Source of the DNA: Stratiolaelaps scimitus
Lineage: Eukaryota > Arthropoda > Arachnida > Mesostigmata > Laelapidae
Direction: 5' to 3'
Length of the DNA stretch: 64,000 nt
NCBI GenBank assembly: GCA_019614645.1
Contig: JABWDB010000001.1
Span: forward strand, 17,773,501-17,837,500
Part shown: in pieces, positions 50,721-62,053 of the stretch
Numbering within the stretch: position 1 is the first letter of the stretch
Layout: every line of letters begins with the position of its first letter
Notes under the pieces: model-generated
The model's database searches: none
The model's input: only the letters and a program-made list of their open reading frames with translations
What the model was told of the DNA's origin: nothing
Program-made: the position numbers and the translations under genes

Positions 50721-53143
50721 TTTAAGTTGAGGTGTTTACCACGTGTCGTAATTCGCCTTTTTCACATAACGGAAGTCAATACTACTAAAAAGGCAAAACG
50801 CATATTCGTCTATGTTGGGAAACCTGAGCAAGGCAGTCGCCGTGAGCAAGTCAATACAACTACTTGTTGTCATTATATTTTTAATTTTTTCTACCCTATA
50901 CATTCGGATCACATAGTACCACCCACCAAGCGTTGTAAGTCGAAGCATGGGTCACCCCATAGTTGAATTATCGGTGACAGAATCGTGACTGACCAGCATC
51001 AACAGCCGGCCGGTAGCCGCTCTTGTTTAGCTGTTTATCGAATTGGCCCCGTTAGTTGAACAACCTGCTATCTTCGATGTCTTACAGCATTGAGGTCAGG
51101 TATATGTATACATATGCGCAATGTGTGCACTATGCAATGAGCATACGTCCTTCGTGCACTGATCAGCATCCACAATCGATACCTGCATGCGGCACAATAT
51201 CCACTACAGTAACGGGGCGTATTCCCTGTTGAGCAAGAGAGATCCACTCTCCACTATACAACGGTGATGTCACCGCAAGAGTGCGCCGGGTGAAGGCCTG
51301 GGGGCGGGCATTGGGAATGGGGCCAGCGGGAATTTTATAGCTTCATTGCATCGCAGTCACGAACGCACGGTCTATTCCGGTAGACGAGACGCCCATAGGC
51401 ACGATACAACACGGAAGTTCGACTGTTAGCACGCCTTGTTTACATACAAACGCGGCATTGTAATGTGTCGATGCGAAATAGTCGGCAGCAAGCAAAACGA
51501 GATCATCATCTGTATCGTTTGTACTCGCCCGAATGATGTTAAAAGGGCAGGGTCAAGGAGCGGCGAAGTCAATGCTTAACAGGAACTCGTGTCGCCGTTC
51601 AGGAACTTCGTAGCCGCTTGCTCACATTGGATTGCACAAACAAATGCCACAAACATCGACGGTGCAGTTGAGTTGTAAACGAAGCCAGTCAATGGATCGA
51701 GTGAGAGAGAGAGAGAGAGAAGGTGGGAACTGCGTAAGCAAGCGAAAAATCACCAGACTGTCCAAATGTCATCTCCGCGAAAAAGGCACGCCCATAAAGT
51801 CGCGGACGTGCTCTATCACTGACGTCGTATTATATATGCATGTATATATTTATCGTCGTTAGATGACAGCAACAACAGCGTCTAACTCCTAAACGCTTCG
51901 GGGTCGTCGACTATTCAGCAGCTCAACTTGGTGTTCCTGCATCGAGACCCACGAGGGTCCAGGGTCACGGCGTTAACTTTCTGCTTCCTGTACAGGTCGA
52001 TCGAACTCGGTTACTGCTCGGATTGTGATCCTCTGAATGAATCACGCCTTGCGAATAGCAGCACCCAGCAGAGAGACGAATATCTGTAGAGAACAATGCG
52101 AGATTGTTGACGACACCTAGTCAGCTTTGTGGAGGCAAGATGAAAAAACTGCACTAAGAGGTACACTCAATATGTAACTGGCAACTTTGCTACGGATTGG
52201 ATCAGGATTTGTGTTAGCTTTATCATGTAAACTGTAGAGGGCCTCGAAGCAATCAACGCACTAATTGTTGGCACTAAAATGGATTTTGTTGATCATAAAA
52301 ATAAATTAAAACCTCTGTGTCCCCGATACTTTCCATTCTATGAATATATTTCAACACTCCACTCCAAATGTGTGTAGATATCACACGCTCACGTAACGCA
52401 CTTCGATCCTAGCTAATATGTTTTCCGGAACTCATGTTTGCTGTGGATGCTTTTCAACAAGGCGAATGGGCAGCCTGGGAGGTGGAGCGTATTCAAAACT
52501 GAATCCAAGAAGGGCACACTAGGCAAATACGAAGACAATACTAAATATGAGGAGATACTATATAGTCAATCCTATATAGACAAGAAGGAGGTACCTCGCC
52601 GCATTATTCATCAAATCACCGTCGTCACACCCTTCCCTATACACCTATTGACCGATGTCTATGCTCACCTATTGCAACAGATATTCGGGGGTGAGCCCGC
52701 CACGGGCGCCGCCGTCGCCGTGTTCAGTGTCCGAGTATGGCAGCCATTGCAGGCGACGAAGCGAAAGGGCAAGACTGACTGACCTTCATCCTCAGCGGCA
52801 AACAGAGAGAGAGAGAGACCACTAGGCCCGGTTCATGCGTTTCGCCTCATAGCTCTGTCCAACCCACTCCATCCCTCCCTCTCGCCCAGTGGGGTCCGCA
52901 CCTCACTTCATCTACCGAGGTGGCACCACCCTGTCGCTCCGTAACCTTTCATTGTATCAAATACTTCGGAATATAGAAATGTTCTGCTGTTGCACGCGTT
53001 GAGCTAGTTGTATTCATGTCGGATCTAGCGCGGCTCAGCCGCGTCCCGGGGTCACAGGCCCGATAGCGGACGCCGAGGCGGTAGAAATTGACGCTGATCC
53101 GCCGCCGCACGCGGAGGTGGAGCCAGTCTCGGCTGACGGGGGG
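49225..53143. other. Gene-poor stretch with simple repeats
   Basis: No supported exon. (CT)n near 49762-49776, a compound (AT)n(AG)n at 50672-50720, a G-run near 50450 and (GA)n at about 51704-51721. The 114-codon frame at 52438-52782 (+) has no recognisable domain. Confidence 0.4.
50672..50720. repeat. Compound (AT)n(AG)n microsatellite
   Basis: About 17 AT units continuing directly into AG units. Confidence 0.97.
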
Positions 53144-53151
53144 TATAAAAG
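53144..53151 (+). promoter_or_regulatory. Possible TATA box
   Basis: GGGTATAAAAGC directly downstream of a GC-rich stretch (52990-53140). A TCAGTC initiator-like motif lies about 50 bases further on, which is farther than usual. No coding gene follows. Confidence 0.25.
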
Positions 53152-53248
53152 CATTTGCGATTCGAGTATGCTTTGTCCCTTCGGGGGCACATGTCGTCAG
53201 TCTCGACTGTCGATCGAAAGAATACTGAAGGGTAGCTCCCACAGTAAG

Positions 53249-53374
53249 ATGATGAAGAAAATGATCGCAGATGACTTAAACTGAGTAACTTCGTTCAACT
53301 GAACAGCAAAGCGCTGATAAAGTTGAAAAAGGCTGCGTGGTGCAGCTAGGACCCCGTGTCTGGGTCCAATTTTA
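53249..53374 (+). repeat. Local direct duplication, copy 1
   Basis: Shares, in order with 53764-53892, AGTAACTTCGTTC, GCGCTGATAAAG, AAAAGGCTGCG.GGTGCAGC and GGGTCCAATTTTA. Overall identity by eye is about four in five. Both copies carry a small hairpin before GGGTCC (GGACCC here). Confidence 0.75.
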
Positions 53375-53763
53375 GTTGGGTCTCAAACTGTGGCGCGATT
53401 ACGGCACTTGCTCGATACGTTGCACTAAGCGAATGTAGCAGCAACCGAAATGATGATGATTATGATTGGCGTGCTGCATGCGGACAATTGGTGCAGATAT
53501 AGATATAGAGATAGATAGAGAGATAGCCAAGGATTCACCTGGAAACGACTTGGTTACCAGTTTACTCACGAGTTCGAGTGTGTTCGTAAAATTGGATTGT
53601 AGAACTCGGACTAGATAAACCACCACCTAAATACGAGAAAGGACATGATGCGATATATGAATTAGAGAGAAGTGAAACGCTGATGGCGCCCCCTCGGGCG
53701 GTGGCCGTCGATCGAAACACCTATGAGAATATGGTAGAAAACCAATTGAGCAACAATACGGGG

Positions 53764-53892
53764 TTGATGAAAGATATGATAACAGGAGACTTAATAAAAC
53801 TAAGTAACTTCGTTCTACCGAACAGAAGAGCGCTGATAAAGACGAAAAGGCTGCGCGGTGCAGCTAGGGCCCAGCGAGTGGGTCCAATTTTA
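53764..53892 (+). repeat. Local direct duplication, copy 2
   Basis: Second copy of the 53249-53374 unit, about 515 bases downstream. In this copy the unit is open in one frame, inside the 121-codon frame 53683-54048; in copy 1 that frame is broken by stops. The hairpin stem is GGGCCC...GGGTCC. Confidence 0.75.
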
Positions 53893-53904
53893 TATTGTCC
53901 GATG

Positions 53905-54916
53905 ACAAAATGTCATCCTGCTGATCATCATCATCATCGGCGTCGTCGTCGTCGGAAAGTTTTCTGTATTTATAATACATTCGGAGAAACCGCATTATCT
54001 CGTTCTTCTGACGTTGCCATCTCGTGTTTGTGTTTATGTCGTTGCTAGAGCAGTTCGCTTCGACGTGGAACGGTGGTGGGCTAGAGCGGGATGCCAGCCT
54101 GTCGATAGGTGAATCGTTTTCTCAAGAAAACTGGACGTGCAGTGGCGAATCTCTCGAGGAAGCGAGCCGCAGACAGGCGACAATTTTGCTAAGGCGTGTT
54201 TCCCTCCTCTTTTTTGTTATTTTTAAAAAGCTTCGTATGTATTTATATGTTGCGTTTTTTTTTCTTTTATCTTCATATCAAAGAAATATACAGGTTACGT
54301 GATGTATCATAGTGCTCGGCCCGGCTCAACGAGACGGGAAGGTTGTGCACAACTTTAGGACAAAAGTGGTTTCACAACAACGTGGCTCCTATGGAACGAA
54401 TTTGGAGTAGACAGCAACACACAAGTCCTTTTCTTCGACTGCTCTCATTGGTATTGTTATAATGTTTGGGGGCTTTTTTAGAAGTGGCGGTTATACGCTT
54501 TAGTTGGTCTGGCCAAGTAAATCCTATAGCTTAGATGTGAATCGAAAGACTGCCGTATCTCATACATATGTAATAAGACGTATGAGACGTAATTATAGTA
54601 TGAAGTTACACTTTTTCAGTAAGTCTGCTGACGAGCCCGTTTTTCATGCGATTACTGTATTGTTGACCTCTCTGCTTTACCAGGGACTTTTTTTTGTCTC
54701 GTTTGCAAGCATTTTGGTCGAGGAGATTGAGCGGATTTCTTGATTAAGCTGGCCCCCGCCAGGCTACAGACAGGAGCATGGCGGTTGGATTCTCTCACGG
54801 CAAAAGTCATTACAATCCTAATCGACCTACGTATCGTTCTCTTCACCACAGCGGTGGTTGGAAAAAGCAGTGACATCTGGAATGCCCAATAGACTCACTC
54901 TAGACTATATCTCGCT
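53905..54916. other. No gene seen
   Basis: CAT/CGT triplet-rich at 53925-53955 and T-rich tracts. Nothing else is supported. Confidence 0.4.
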
Positions 54917-54990
54917 TTCGTGGCTTGGCTGGCTATGTTTCGGGCTGTGAAAAGTCAGAGGCCGCAGGTTCGAGTCCTTCTGCGTGATGA
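54917..54990 (+). repeat. tRNA-like fragment
   Basis: GGCTTGGCTGGCTATG resembles an A box, and GCAGGTTCGAGTCCTTCTGC is a good B box with a paired T-arm. There is no complete cloverleaf. It abuts the 3' tail of the LINE remnant on the opposite strand, so it may be an old tRNA-derived SINE into which the LINE inserted. Confidence 0.4.
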
Positions 54991-54998
54991 GGACATAT

Positions 54999-55690
54999 AC
55001 AATACAATACAAATACACCTTTATTAACCAAAAGGGGGTGGTACAGAGATTATTAAAGAAATTACATAAATTGGTAGAGCGAAGTGAATTTTTTACAATT
55101 GTGGTAATGGCAGATGTCCACTTTTTGAGTCTCGTAGGAGACGTGCGACTCTCCAGGAGAACAAATTATTTAGCTTTTCGGTGCGTGCTACTGACGCAGT
55201 GCGCACTGTACGTCCACTGCGCAGCGGGTTTGGACGAAATTCGACGAAATGTTTGACAGAACTATTTGGTCTTAGTCGCTGAAACAAGCGTAGGTCCGCA
55301 GTATCTAATATGGTCATTAGGGAGGGAAGCTTCACCACTTCCCTCGGAACTTCACAACGCAGACTGACTCTTCGGATGAACTTCGATTGCACCCTTTCAA
55401 GCGCTAGGATATGTTTTTTGAGATAGGGCCTCCAAACTGGAGAGCAGTAAAGAAATTTTGGAATGACAAGGCTTTTATAGAGCGCAAGATAGAAATCGAC
55501 ATTTTTGATAATAAAACATCTAAAAATTGTGTTACATATTAATGAGGCAGAACGAACTACCTCTGTCACATGCAGATCAAAAACAAGGGAGGAAGTCACT
55601 ATGACACCCAGATCCCGCATGGAGCTTTCACATTTGATAACATCACCATTGATCGTGTATTCATTTTTGTAAGTAGAGGTGCACAGAACT
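54999..55690 (-). mobile_element. Non-LTR retrotransposon (CR1/L2/Jockey-like) 3' end, 5' truncated
   Basis: The - frame 55093-55620 and its upstream extension encode the C-terminal part of a reverse transcriptase: RDLGVIV, LYKSLVIPKFLYCSPVW and ALERVQSKFIRRV are standard landmarks after the catalytic core, which is absent. Downstream of the stop the element ends with AATAAAGGTGTATTTG and a short (TATTG)n tail, typical of the CR1/L2 side of the LINE tree. It is a dead fragment. Confidence 0.85.
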
Positions 55691-55699
55691 GCACATATA

Positions 55700-57976
55700 A
55701 GAGAATTTAAGAATTATGACAATTGCAGTTCCACTGATAAAACAATACAGCTTTACTTTACTTCGAAATATCATATTGTTAATTGATGTGTTGGTTTTCG
55801 TTATATTGCTGGCCAGGACGAACATTTCAAACGATTTAACAATGCCCTCCACCTTCGAATCTCTATTTGGATATCAGATCCGACTGCAGACAAACGAATG
55901 CGGAACAGCGATGTCTCATTCGCAAAGGCAATTCTCTTGCGGATAATGGTTTAGAGTTGTATATATATAGGACTTTGGAGATGGAAGCGGCTTCGAGATG
56001 GAAGAAAACACATGCGCGTAAAGCGAGGGAGACCCTCGTACAAATTAGCTTAACTGAAGTGTCTGTGAAGACCCCAGGAAGACGGAAGGTTACATTAGAC
56101 CTCCTACATCTTTTCTATGTTCACACCTCACAATGTTTTTCACGGAATACTACATAAATTCATTTTTCAGCTGGTCAATTTAAGTTAACAGAATTAGTGA
56201 TATCCATCAAGTTGGTGTCTTTCATGAGTTTGTTTCGGCATATCTTACTCTGCCCTACAGAGTGTTTTCGTTGAGGGTACACTGTGCAGTTGTACTGGAT
56301 ACTGCGCCTGTTCGCACTGATGTCCTGAAGCCTTTACAGGAAGAGCCTTGCGGGACACCGAATAAAATATGACACCAGCTCGACACCTCCACAGCGGATT
56401 GGGTCCTGCCGATTCCGACTCTCCTCTCCCGAGTCGGACGTTCTGCCAAATCTATGGAGAGGCATTGGGAGAACCCAAGCGAACTGGGTAGTTAACATTT
56501 TAGGCGTTCAAAGCGTTCGGGCTAGCACTAACAGCAATGCAATCTGAAGGCATCCCGTCGAACATGCGTAGTCTTTGAGGCCAAAGATAAATGTGGGGGA
56601 GGGATAGGTCCTCTGACAGGAGGACCCCAAGAGACTCGCTCCAACTCGAATTTCAGTGCGCACCATCGGCACACACAAACACCGGTAGGCTGTTCTACGT
56701 CTATCTAGACATCTATCTAGATACACTCAAGGTAGAAGTGTGCGTGTGAGTCCATGTGTATATGCTCATTCATATCAGCATTGAAAGGTCCAAAAGAGTC
56801 CTGGCCATAAAGGCTTCGACGGCCAAGCAATGGCAACTATGATGATAATGGTGATAATTCCTGATAGTCCAGGCAGCAGCAGCAACAGAAACAGCAATAA
56901 GACGCACCCAGCGAAAAGGCGACGAAGATCAACAACAATACAAGCCGACTAGCAGGACCTCCTTGTGATCCATTGCTCTTTTTCTTTCTCCTTCCCTTTT
57001 GCTGTTCTGTCATTGTTCTCGCTCGGCTTCTTCCTGTTTCTTCATCGAATCTCTCTCTCTCTCTCTATCGCTGTCTCGCTGCCGCGCGCTCGCTGTGAGT
57101 AGGTAGTTTCTCTCTCGAAGATGGCAGGACGCACTTCGTCAAGCCAACTAGACACCACACCCAGCAGCGTCGCCAGCCGCTGCAGCATCGCAATAGCAGC
57201 AGCAGCATAGTGATCTACGCTGCCGTCAGCAAAGCTATCGACCTCAACTGCGGCCCGGGGCTCAGGAGTGGAAGCCGGCGCGGCCGCTTCTGTGCGATTA
57301 GCTTCTCACTTCGCAACTACAACACCACGGCGTCCATTCTCTCTCCCACAGTCTCGCTCGTTGGTGACAGCCGTCAGCTGCAAGGGCTCTCCGTACTTTC
57401 GATGACTGTTGATGCTCTAATAGCCGAGCGGCCTAGCTGATACAAAGCCCGAGAAGGGACGAGAAAGGCCAGGAACGAAAAGGCGACTCGAACGACGCGA
57501 ATTAGAGATATCCGACGGATGGGCGGCGAGAAAGGGGTCGCGGAGCAGCCGACACCCTTCATGATAAGTTTGTACCCTTCTTGCTTGATAGCATCAACAC
57601 CGTTTAAGGGCCGAGGGACTCTGGCTTCTGGCGGGAAGGCCAGTTGAGACTAGCTTAAACAACGAGGAAACATTGGGGGAGGGAGGGATCCCGATATTGT
57701 ACTATGTAGGTAGACGCATGCAGAGGAATTCAAGGGGATATGGGTGTGTATGTGTGTTCGAGAGCATACGTTGGCGAGCGCAAATCTAGGCATCTATAGC
57801 AACAGAGGGACAACCACAAGACCTACACGAGGTCGCCATGTCTCCAGGGAGTAATAAGAGTGTGGCTTTTGGGCGTTTGGAGAAGGTGTGTTGACATCGA
57901 CGTTGTTGCTATATTGTCCGATCGAACGGCGGGTGATTAAAGAGGCTGCGATTACCCGCCAGGGATTTATCTGGTT

Positions 57977-58015
<39 letters not shown>

Positions 58016-58652
58016 CTTACAGCCAGAGCGGAAATGTCGAGAGTTCGTGGAATTGGTGCGCATGGATAGGGTGCGCCATTGAGTATGTGTCTATAAAGCA
58101 TATTATATTTTACTCTTAATGAATACATCATGTGAGTTTCATTAACCATTGGTGTAGCCACTTTGATGGTTCTGAAGGAATTCGGTCCTTTACAATAGGC
58201 ACTTGACGTGCCGACTGATGCAAGCGATTGATGCTGATCTGATTTGTTCTCCGACGTGAAATCCCAGCGAAATGTTGATTATTATGGAATTTTTCAGTAG
58301 AAATCAACGACGTCATTGGCTTCAAAAACGATGATGGGAAAATATTATATTCTATATATAATAGTCTTTTCCAAAAGCCTTTGTTCAGATATGAATCTCC
58401 AATATACTCTCAATGGCAGATCTGTTAGCTGTAGGTCAGATAACAGAAAGGTCGTGCGTTAGGTCCAAAGTACCTCCACCAGTTTGTTGACCTATTACCT
58501 TAGAATTCGATGCAAAAGTGATTTTGGTAAAATATCCAAAGGACAAAATTAGCTCAATTATCGCAGTCTTTATGATGCAAAATTTTGGACATATTTTACA
58601 AATGCACCCATATCGTATTAAAAACAGAAATATGGGTTTCTTCATTTTTAAA
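55700..58652. other. Gene-poor stretch
   Basis: No supported exon. A CT- and CAG-rich, less AT-rich segment at 56870-57560 could be regulatory. A compound (TC)n(TA)n microsatellite lies at 57977-58015. Confidence 0.4.
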
Positions 58653-58917
58653 TAAAAAACTGTTTTTCGAGCTGACCCTCAGCTGTTCCCCTATCTGACA
58701 GGCCTCAGCTCTTAACCTTTTTTAGGTATTACTATGAGGACCTGTCGGGGCCACCTTTGCTTATTCTCTTCCTTACTCGTACCTGGCAAGAATCTTCAGA
58801 TAAAGAAAGATGACAAAGAACTCCAAAGATTCTTCGCGTCTGACAGGATTTGAACCCAACACACACGTCCCTCCGGTCTAGCAGTCCAAGACGCTCACCA
58901 CTAGATCATCCAGGGGA
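58653..58917 (-). repeat. Full-length tRNA-derived SINE (family A) with target-site duplication
   Basis: On the - strand: head CCCCTGGATGATCTAGTGG with the A box TGATCTAGTGGTGAGCG, then the B box GGGTTCAAATCC, a body with TCATCTTTCTTTATCTG and CTGAGGCCTGTCAGATAGGG, and an A/T-rich end. A 12-base direct repeat, CTTCATTTTTAA, flanks it (58640-58651 and 58918-58929), the mark of LINE-mediated insertion. Four other copies or fragments lie in this window (3045, 12193, 12558, 44424). Confidence 0.9.
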
Positions 58918-58931
58918 CTTCATTTTTAACA

Positions 58932-58973
58932 GTTTGTCTGTTCCTATTAATTTTTAAATAGGAAGAGACAAAC
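58932..58973. repeat. 17-bp inverted repeat with one mismatch
   Basis: GTTTGTCTGTTCCTATT and AATAGGAAGAGACAAAC, with an 8-base T/A loop, between two SINE insertions. Confidence 0.8.
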
Positions 58974-58989
58974 AGTCCCGAAGCTATAA

Positions 58990-59178
58990 CAAAAGCATCT
59001 AGTTTTTGCGAGCTAACCCAAAGCCAACATTTAACGTCCACGGTAGTGCTTTCAGCATTACCTCATAAGGCGGACCCCTTTAAATGCAAATGTGCAACGG
59101 TGGGGATCGAACCCGTGCACTACGTGTCTTGTCCTCCGATTGCAAGACGCATAAGAATGCAGCAAGCCACCTAGCTTT
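58990..59178 (-). repeat. Full-length tRNA-derived SINE (family B) with target-site duplication
   Basis: On the - strand: head GCTAGGTGGCTTGCTGC (A-box region), CGTCTTGCAATCGG, the B box GGGTTCGATCCCC, then a body with CTTATGAGGTAATGCTG, GTGGACGTTAAATG and TTGGCTTTGGGTTAGC. The 9-base direct repeat AAGCTATAA flanks it at 58981-58989 and 59179-59187. Other copies are at 1-72 and 13609-13745. Confidence 0.88.
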
Positions 59179-59187
59179 AAGCTATAA

Positions 59188-60124
59188 TCGACTAAGCTAA
59201 ATTATGTGATTCCCTGACTTGAGTTACTCTTAGAAGAATACTTGAGTAACTAACATATCTATTTGAATACGCCCAGCGATTGAAAGCGTAACGGTTTGGG
59301 TTGATATAATGCATAGGATATCACGCATAATAATTCGGTCTATTGCCACCACTACTCAGTATCAGTACCGAAGCTTAGAAAAATAAAAAACTTCACGGGG
59401 TATACGCAAAAATAATACACAGACTGTGAACACTGTCAAATATATATTTCTTTTTATTTGAGGCACTTTTGATATTAGTCTAACTACGGCTACATCAACT
59501 ACGGGGTATATATTATACACATACTACTTCGTATTCATCATGTAAATCACTGGGCGTCCACTGATAATGGAGCAGGGTACATCTACCATGAGAAGGAATG
59601 TCGAGCATGGATATGAGTTTAACGATAGAGTTCAAGTTGGCGGGGGGTGGTATACTCAGTGATCACCAAATACCCGGATGTCCATGATTAACAACCACGA
59701 GCATACGCCTTTCACTTATACCCATTCCACCACCTGCAATAGTAACGTCTGGACAAAACGCTTAACGAATAGACATAGTAACATTCGCTTAGGGATCATT
59801 AGATCATAGCACAGCAGGTTGGAGCAGTTCACCTTCGACGAAGAAGTCTAAGTGTGAACAAGTAGCCACAAAAAGCGCGGCTGCTCATGTTCCCCTCTCA
59901 CACACAATGTGCGCTATACGGCTGAAACGAGTGAATTTAATTTCAGAGTAAGCACCGACGCAAATTCTACACACAAACACACGCTCACACGCGCACACAC
60001 ACACACACACACACGCCCACTCTAGGGCACAGATAACCTATTCTACGTATGTACAAAAAAGCAGTTCTTGTCGGCAAGAACAAGACAGGATGGAGAGGAG
60101 GGGATGGACAATCGGGACAGTGTG
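59188..60124. other. 3' flank of the neurogenin gene; no other gene seen
   Basis: Contains a pure (CA)n tract at 59994-60014 and a candidate poly(A) signal on the - strand (AAATAAAAAG, near 59453). It is likely part of the neurogenin 3' UTR. Confidence 0.4.
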
Positions 60125-60847
60125 TTAACAAGTGTAGATCTGTTCGTATGAGGGCGGGCTCGGTCGTGAGCACTCAAGGTAGTCTTGACTCGAGGATGAC
60201 GACGGCGAGGCCAATGAATACGCGGATCCTTCAAGGGGACTAGAACCGCCTTCCAGCGACTGGCCACCCGAAAGAAAAACGATCGGAGGCGAGCCGCAGT
60301 CAGCTAACGAACTCCCGCCAGCCGGAACGTCCATGGAACAAGATTTGGTCACGGCGGTGGCCGATGAGAGTCCCACTGCTGCTGCTACTGTTGCCGTTGT
60401 CATTGTGGTCATCTGGTCCTCGATTTCCCTGCGGATGGTGGCCTTCAATGTGGCGTCACACGTTTTTGTCTGCGAGCCCTGTAGGGCCACAGCCGCCAAC
60501 GCCGGGTTGAAATGGTCCACGTGTCCGTCAAGCATTTTTAGCGTTTCGCTTAGCGCGTAGATGTAGTTGTGCGCGAAGCGAAGCGTCTCGATTTTCGTGA
60601 GTTTGCCATCGTCGTTCGAGGCGGGCAGAACCGTTCGGAGGCGGTCGAGGGCGTCGTTGAGATTGTGCATTCGGTTGCGTTCGCGGTCGTTGGCTCGAAG
60701 TCGACGCGTACGCTTCACGCCGCGTGAGGGCGGCGCTAACGTCGACTCGGGGAGTGGAGTTAGCTGGCCGAGATTGCGTCGCTTACGGGAGCAATCCGAG
60801 CTCGAGTCCGAATCGGAACAGAACTCAATGGGAGAGTCGAACAGCAT
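60125..60847 (-). CDS. tap: Neurogenin/Tap-family bHLH transcription factor
   Basis: An uninterrupted 240-residue frame. Neurogenins (Tap in flies) are proneural bHLH factors that dimerise with E proteins/Daughterless and bind E-boxes in the nucleus. The bHLH domain lies at about residues 49-107. The basic region is [14 protein letters not shown], helix 1 [10 protein letters not shown], loop NDDGKLTK, and helix 2 [31 protein letters not shown] with [14 protein letters not shown] is diagnostic of neurogenin within the Atonal superfamily. Atonal and NeuroD groups differ in these positions. A Ser/Asp-rich N-terminus and a Ser/Pro-rich C-terminus with [11 protein letters not shown] flank it. A single coding exon and about 240 residues suit the family. 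I chose the first Met; an acceptor-like CTATTTATAG directly precedes it, so a 5' exon is possible. No damage is seen. Confidence 0.93.
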   Translation of the reverse strand: MLFDSPIEFCSDSDSSSDCSRKRRNLGQLTPLPESTLAPPSRGVKRTRRLRANDRERNRMHNLNDALDRLRTVLPASNDDGKLTKIETLRFAHNYIYALSETLKMLDGHVDHFNPALAAVALQGSQTKTCDATLKATIRREIEDQMTTMTTATVAAAVGLSSATAVTKSCSMDVPAGGSSLADCGSPPIVFLSGGQSLEGGSSPLEGSAYSLASPSSSSSQDYLECSRPSPPSYEQIYTC

Positions 60848-62053
60848 CTATAAATAGCGGCAATCAGAGTGACAAACATGAGGCTGATTTAGATGGTGAC
60901 TGATGATTGATGGTAGCTAAACGGCAAAGAAATAACGCTGATAAAAATCATATCTGAGCGGGTTCTATGAGTGAAGTGTTGACGATCTGCGCCGCCCACT
61001 GAATCGGCACTGAATGCGATTAACGATTGATGCTAATGATTTATGAATGGGCAGCTTTATTGAAAATTTTCTTTTTGTGTTTTTTACATCGACCATTAAT
61101 ATAAATGATATCAGACGTTAGTGACGGTCAAGTCGGGCAAATGAGCGAAATTTTAAGGGAAAACTGCTATAAAGCCTATCACTAAAGTCCACATTGATAT
61201 GTGAATCATTTTCAATACCTTTTTGTTCGTTCGCACAAAGTAAACGTTTGCACAGAATTGTGTATACGTGCTGTTCCTCGGCAGAAATCACTGACGCGAC
61301 TCTTCTTCCTTGTGTACAAGACACAAGGATTGTAAGCGTATCCAGCGAGCACAAGCACAAGCGCACGTTAGGGTCACTTATCGGTGTCTACCTGTGGATC
61401 AGGTTCGGAGCCTTTTAAGGTCGCTCCGGGTAGCTCCGCCCTCCAGTGGAGAGGACGCAAGAAGCTGGGTGAAAGCCGGGACACCGGCGGAGTTTAGTGA
61501 CAATAGGCGGCGACTCACCGAGAAATGACCCGTGAGTGATCTTGAAGGGAGATCGGGTGCAATGGTGACACTAGGTTATCTATATTTGTATAGATCTCAC
61601 TGGTAATCATTCGTCAATCTGGCGATTGCACGCAAACGGAGATTTTTCGATAGCCGTGTTACACATAAACACCTATACACACCGTTTTGGGCTAGAAATG
61701 GACCTTGTCTAGCCTTGACGGAGAACGTCTGAGCCGATTTGATGGTAAAAATAATAAAGACAATGTATTAATTCAACGTCAGGACAACCTCGACCTAAAA
61801 GCGCGCTCCCCACAAATAATTAATCTAAGATATCTTACACTATCCGAATAAATATCTCATCCTCAGCGCAATGTTTCGAATATAACCGTTTGCATTGGTA
61901 AATCCTGGAGATATAGGCTGTACATTGTGTCTTCTATGATCGTCGAGCTCGCTCTCTCTGCCAATAAGTTCATCGCCCTTATTTTCGACATTACTACTGG
62001 CACGGATCGGATCGGGGTGGTTACTACTGTTTGGGTATTGTTCCCCAATAATA
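60848..62053. other. 5' flank of the neurogenin gene
   Basis: It should contain the promoter and proneural enhancers, but I cannot point to a specific site with confidence. Short open frames here have no recognisable domain. Confidence 0.4.

Noticed and set aside
53249..53290. C/D box snoRNA in the direct repeat
   Set aside because: An ATGATGA box C and CTGA box D occur in copy 1, but they are only about 30 bases apart, box C is altered in copy 2, and there is no terminal stem.
58841..58917. Functional tRNA gene on the - strand
   Set aside because: Good A and B boxes, but the acceptor and anticodon stems do not pair and the sequence continues into a repeated body flanked by target-site duplications, so it is a SINE head.
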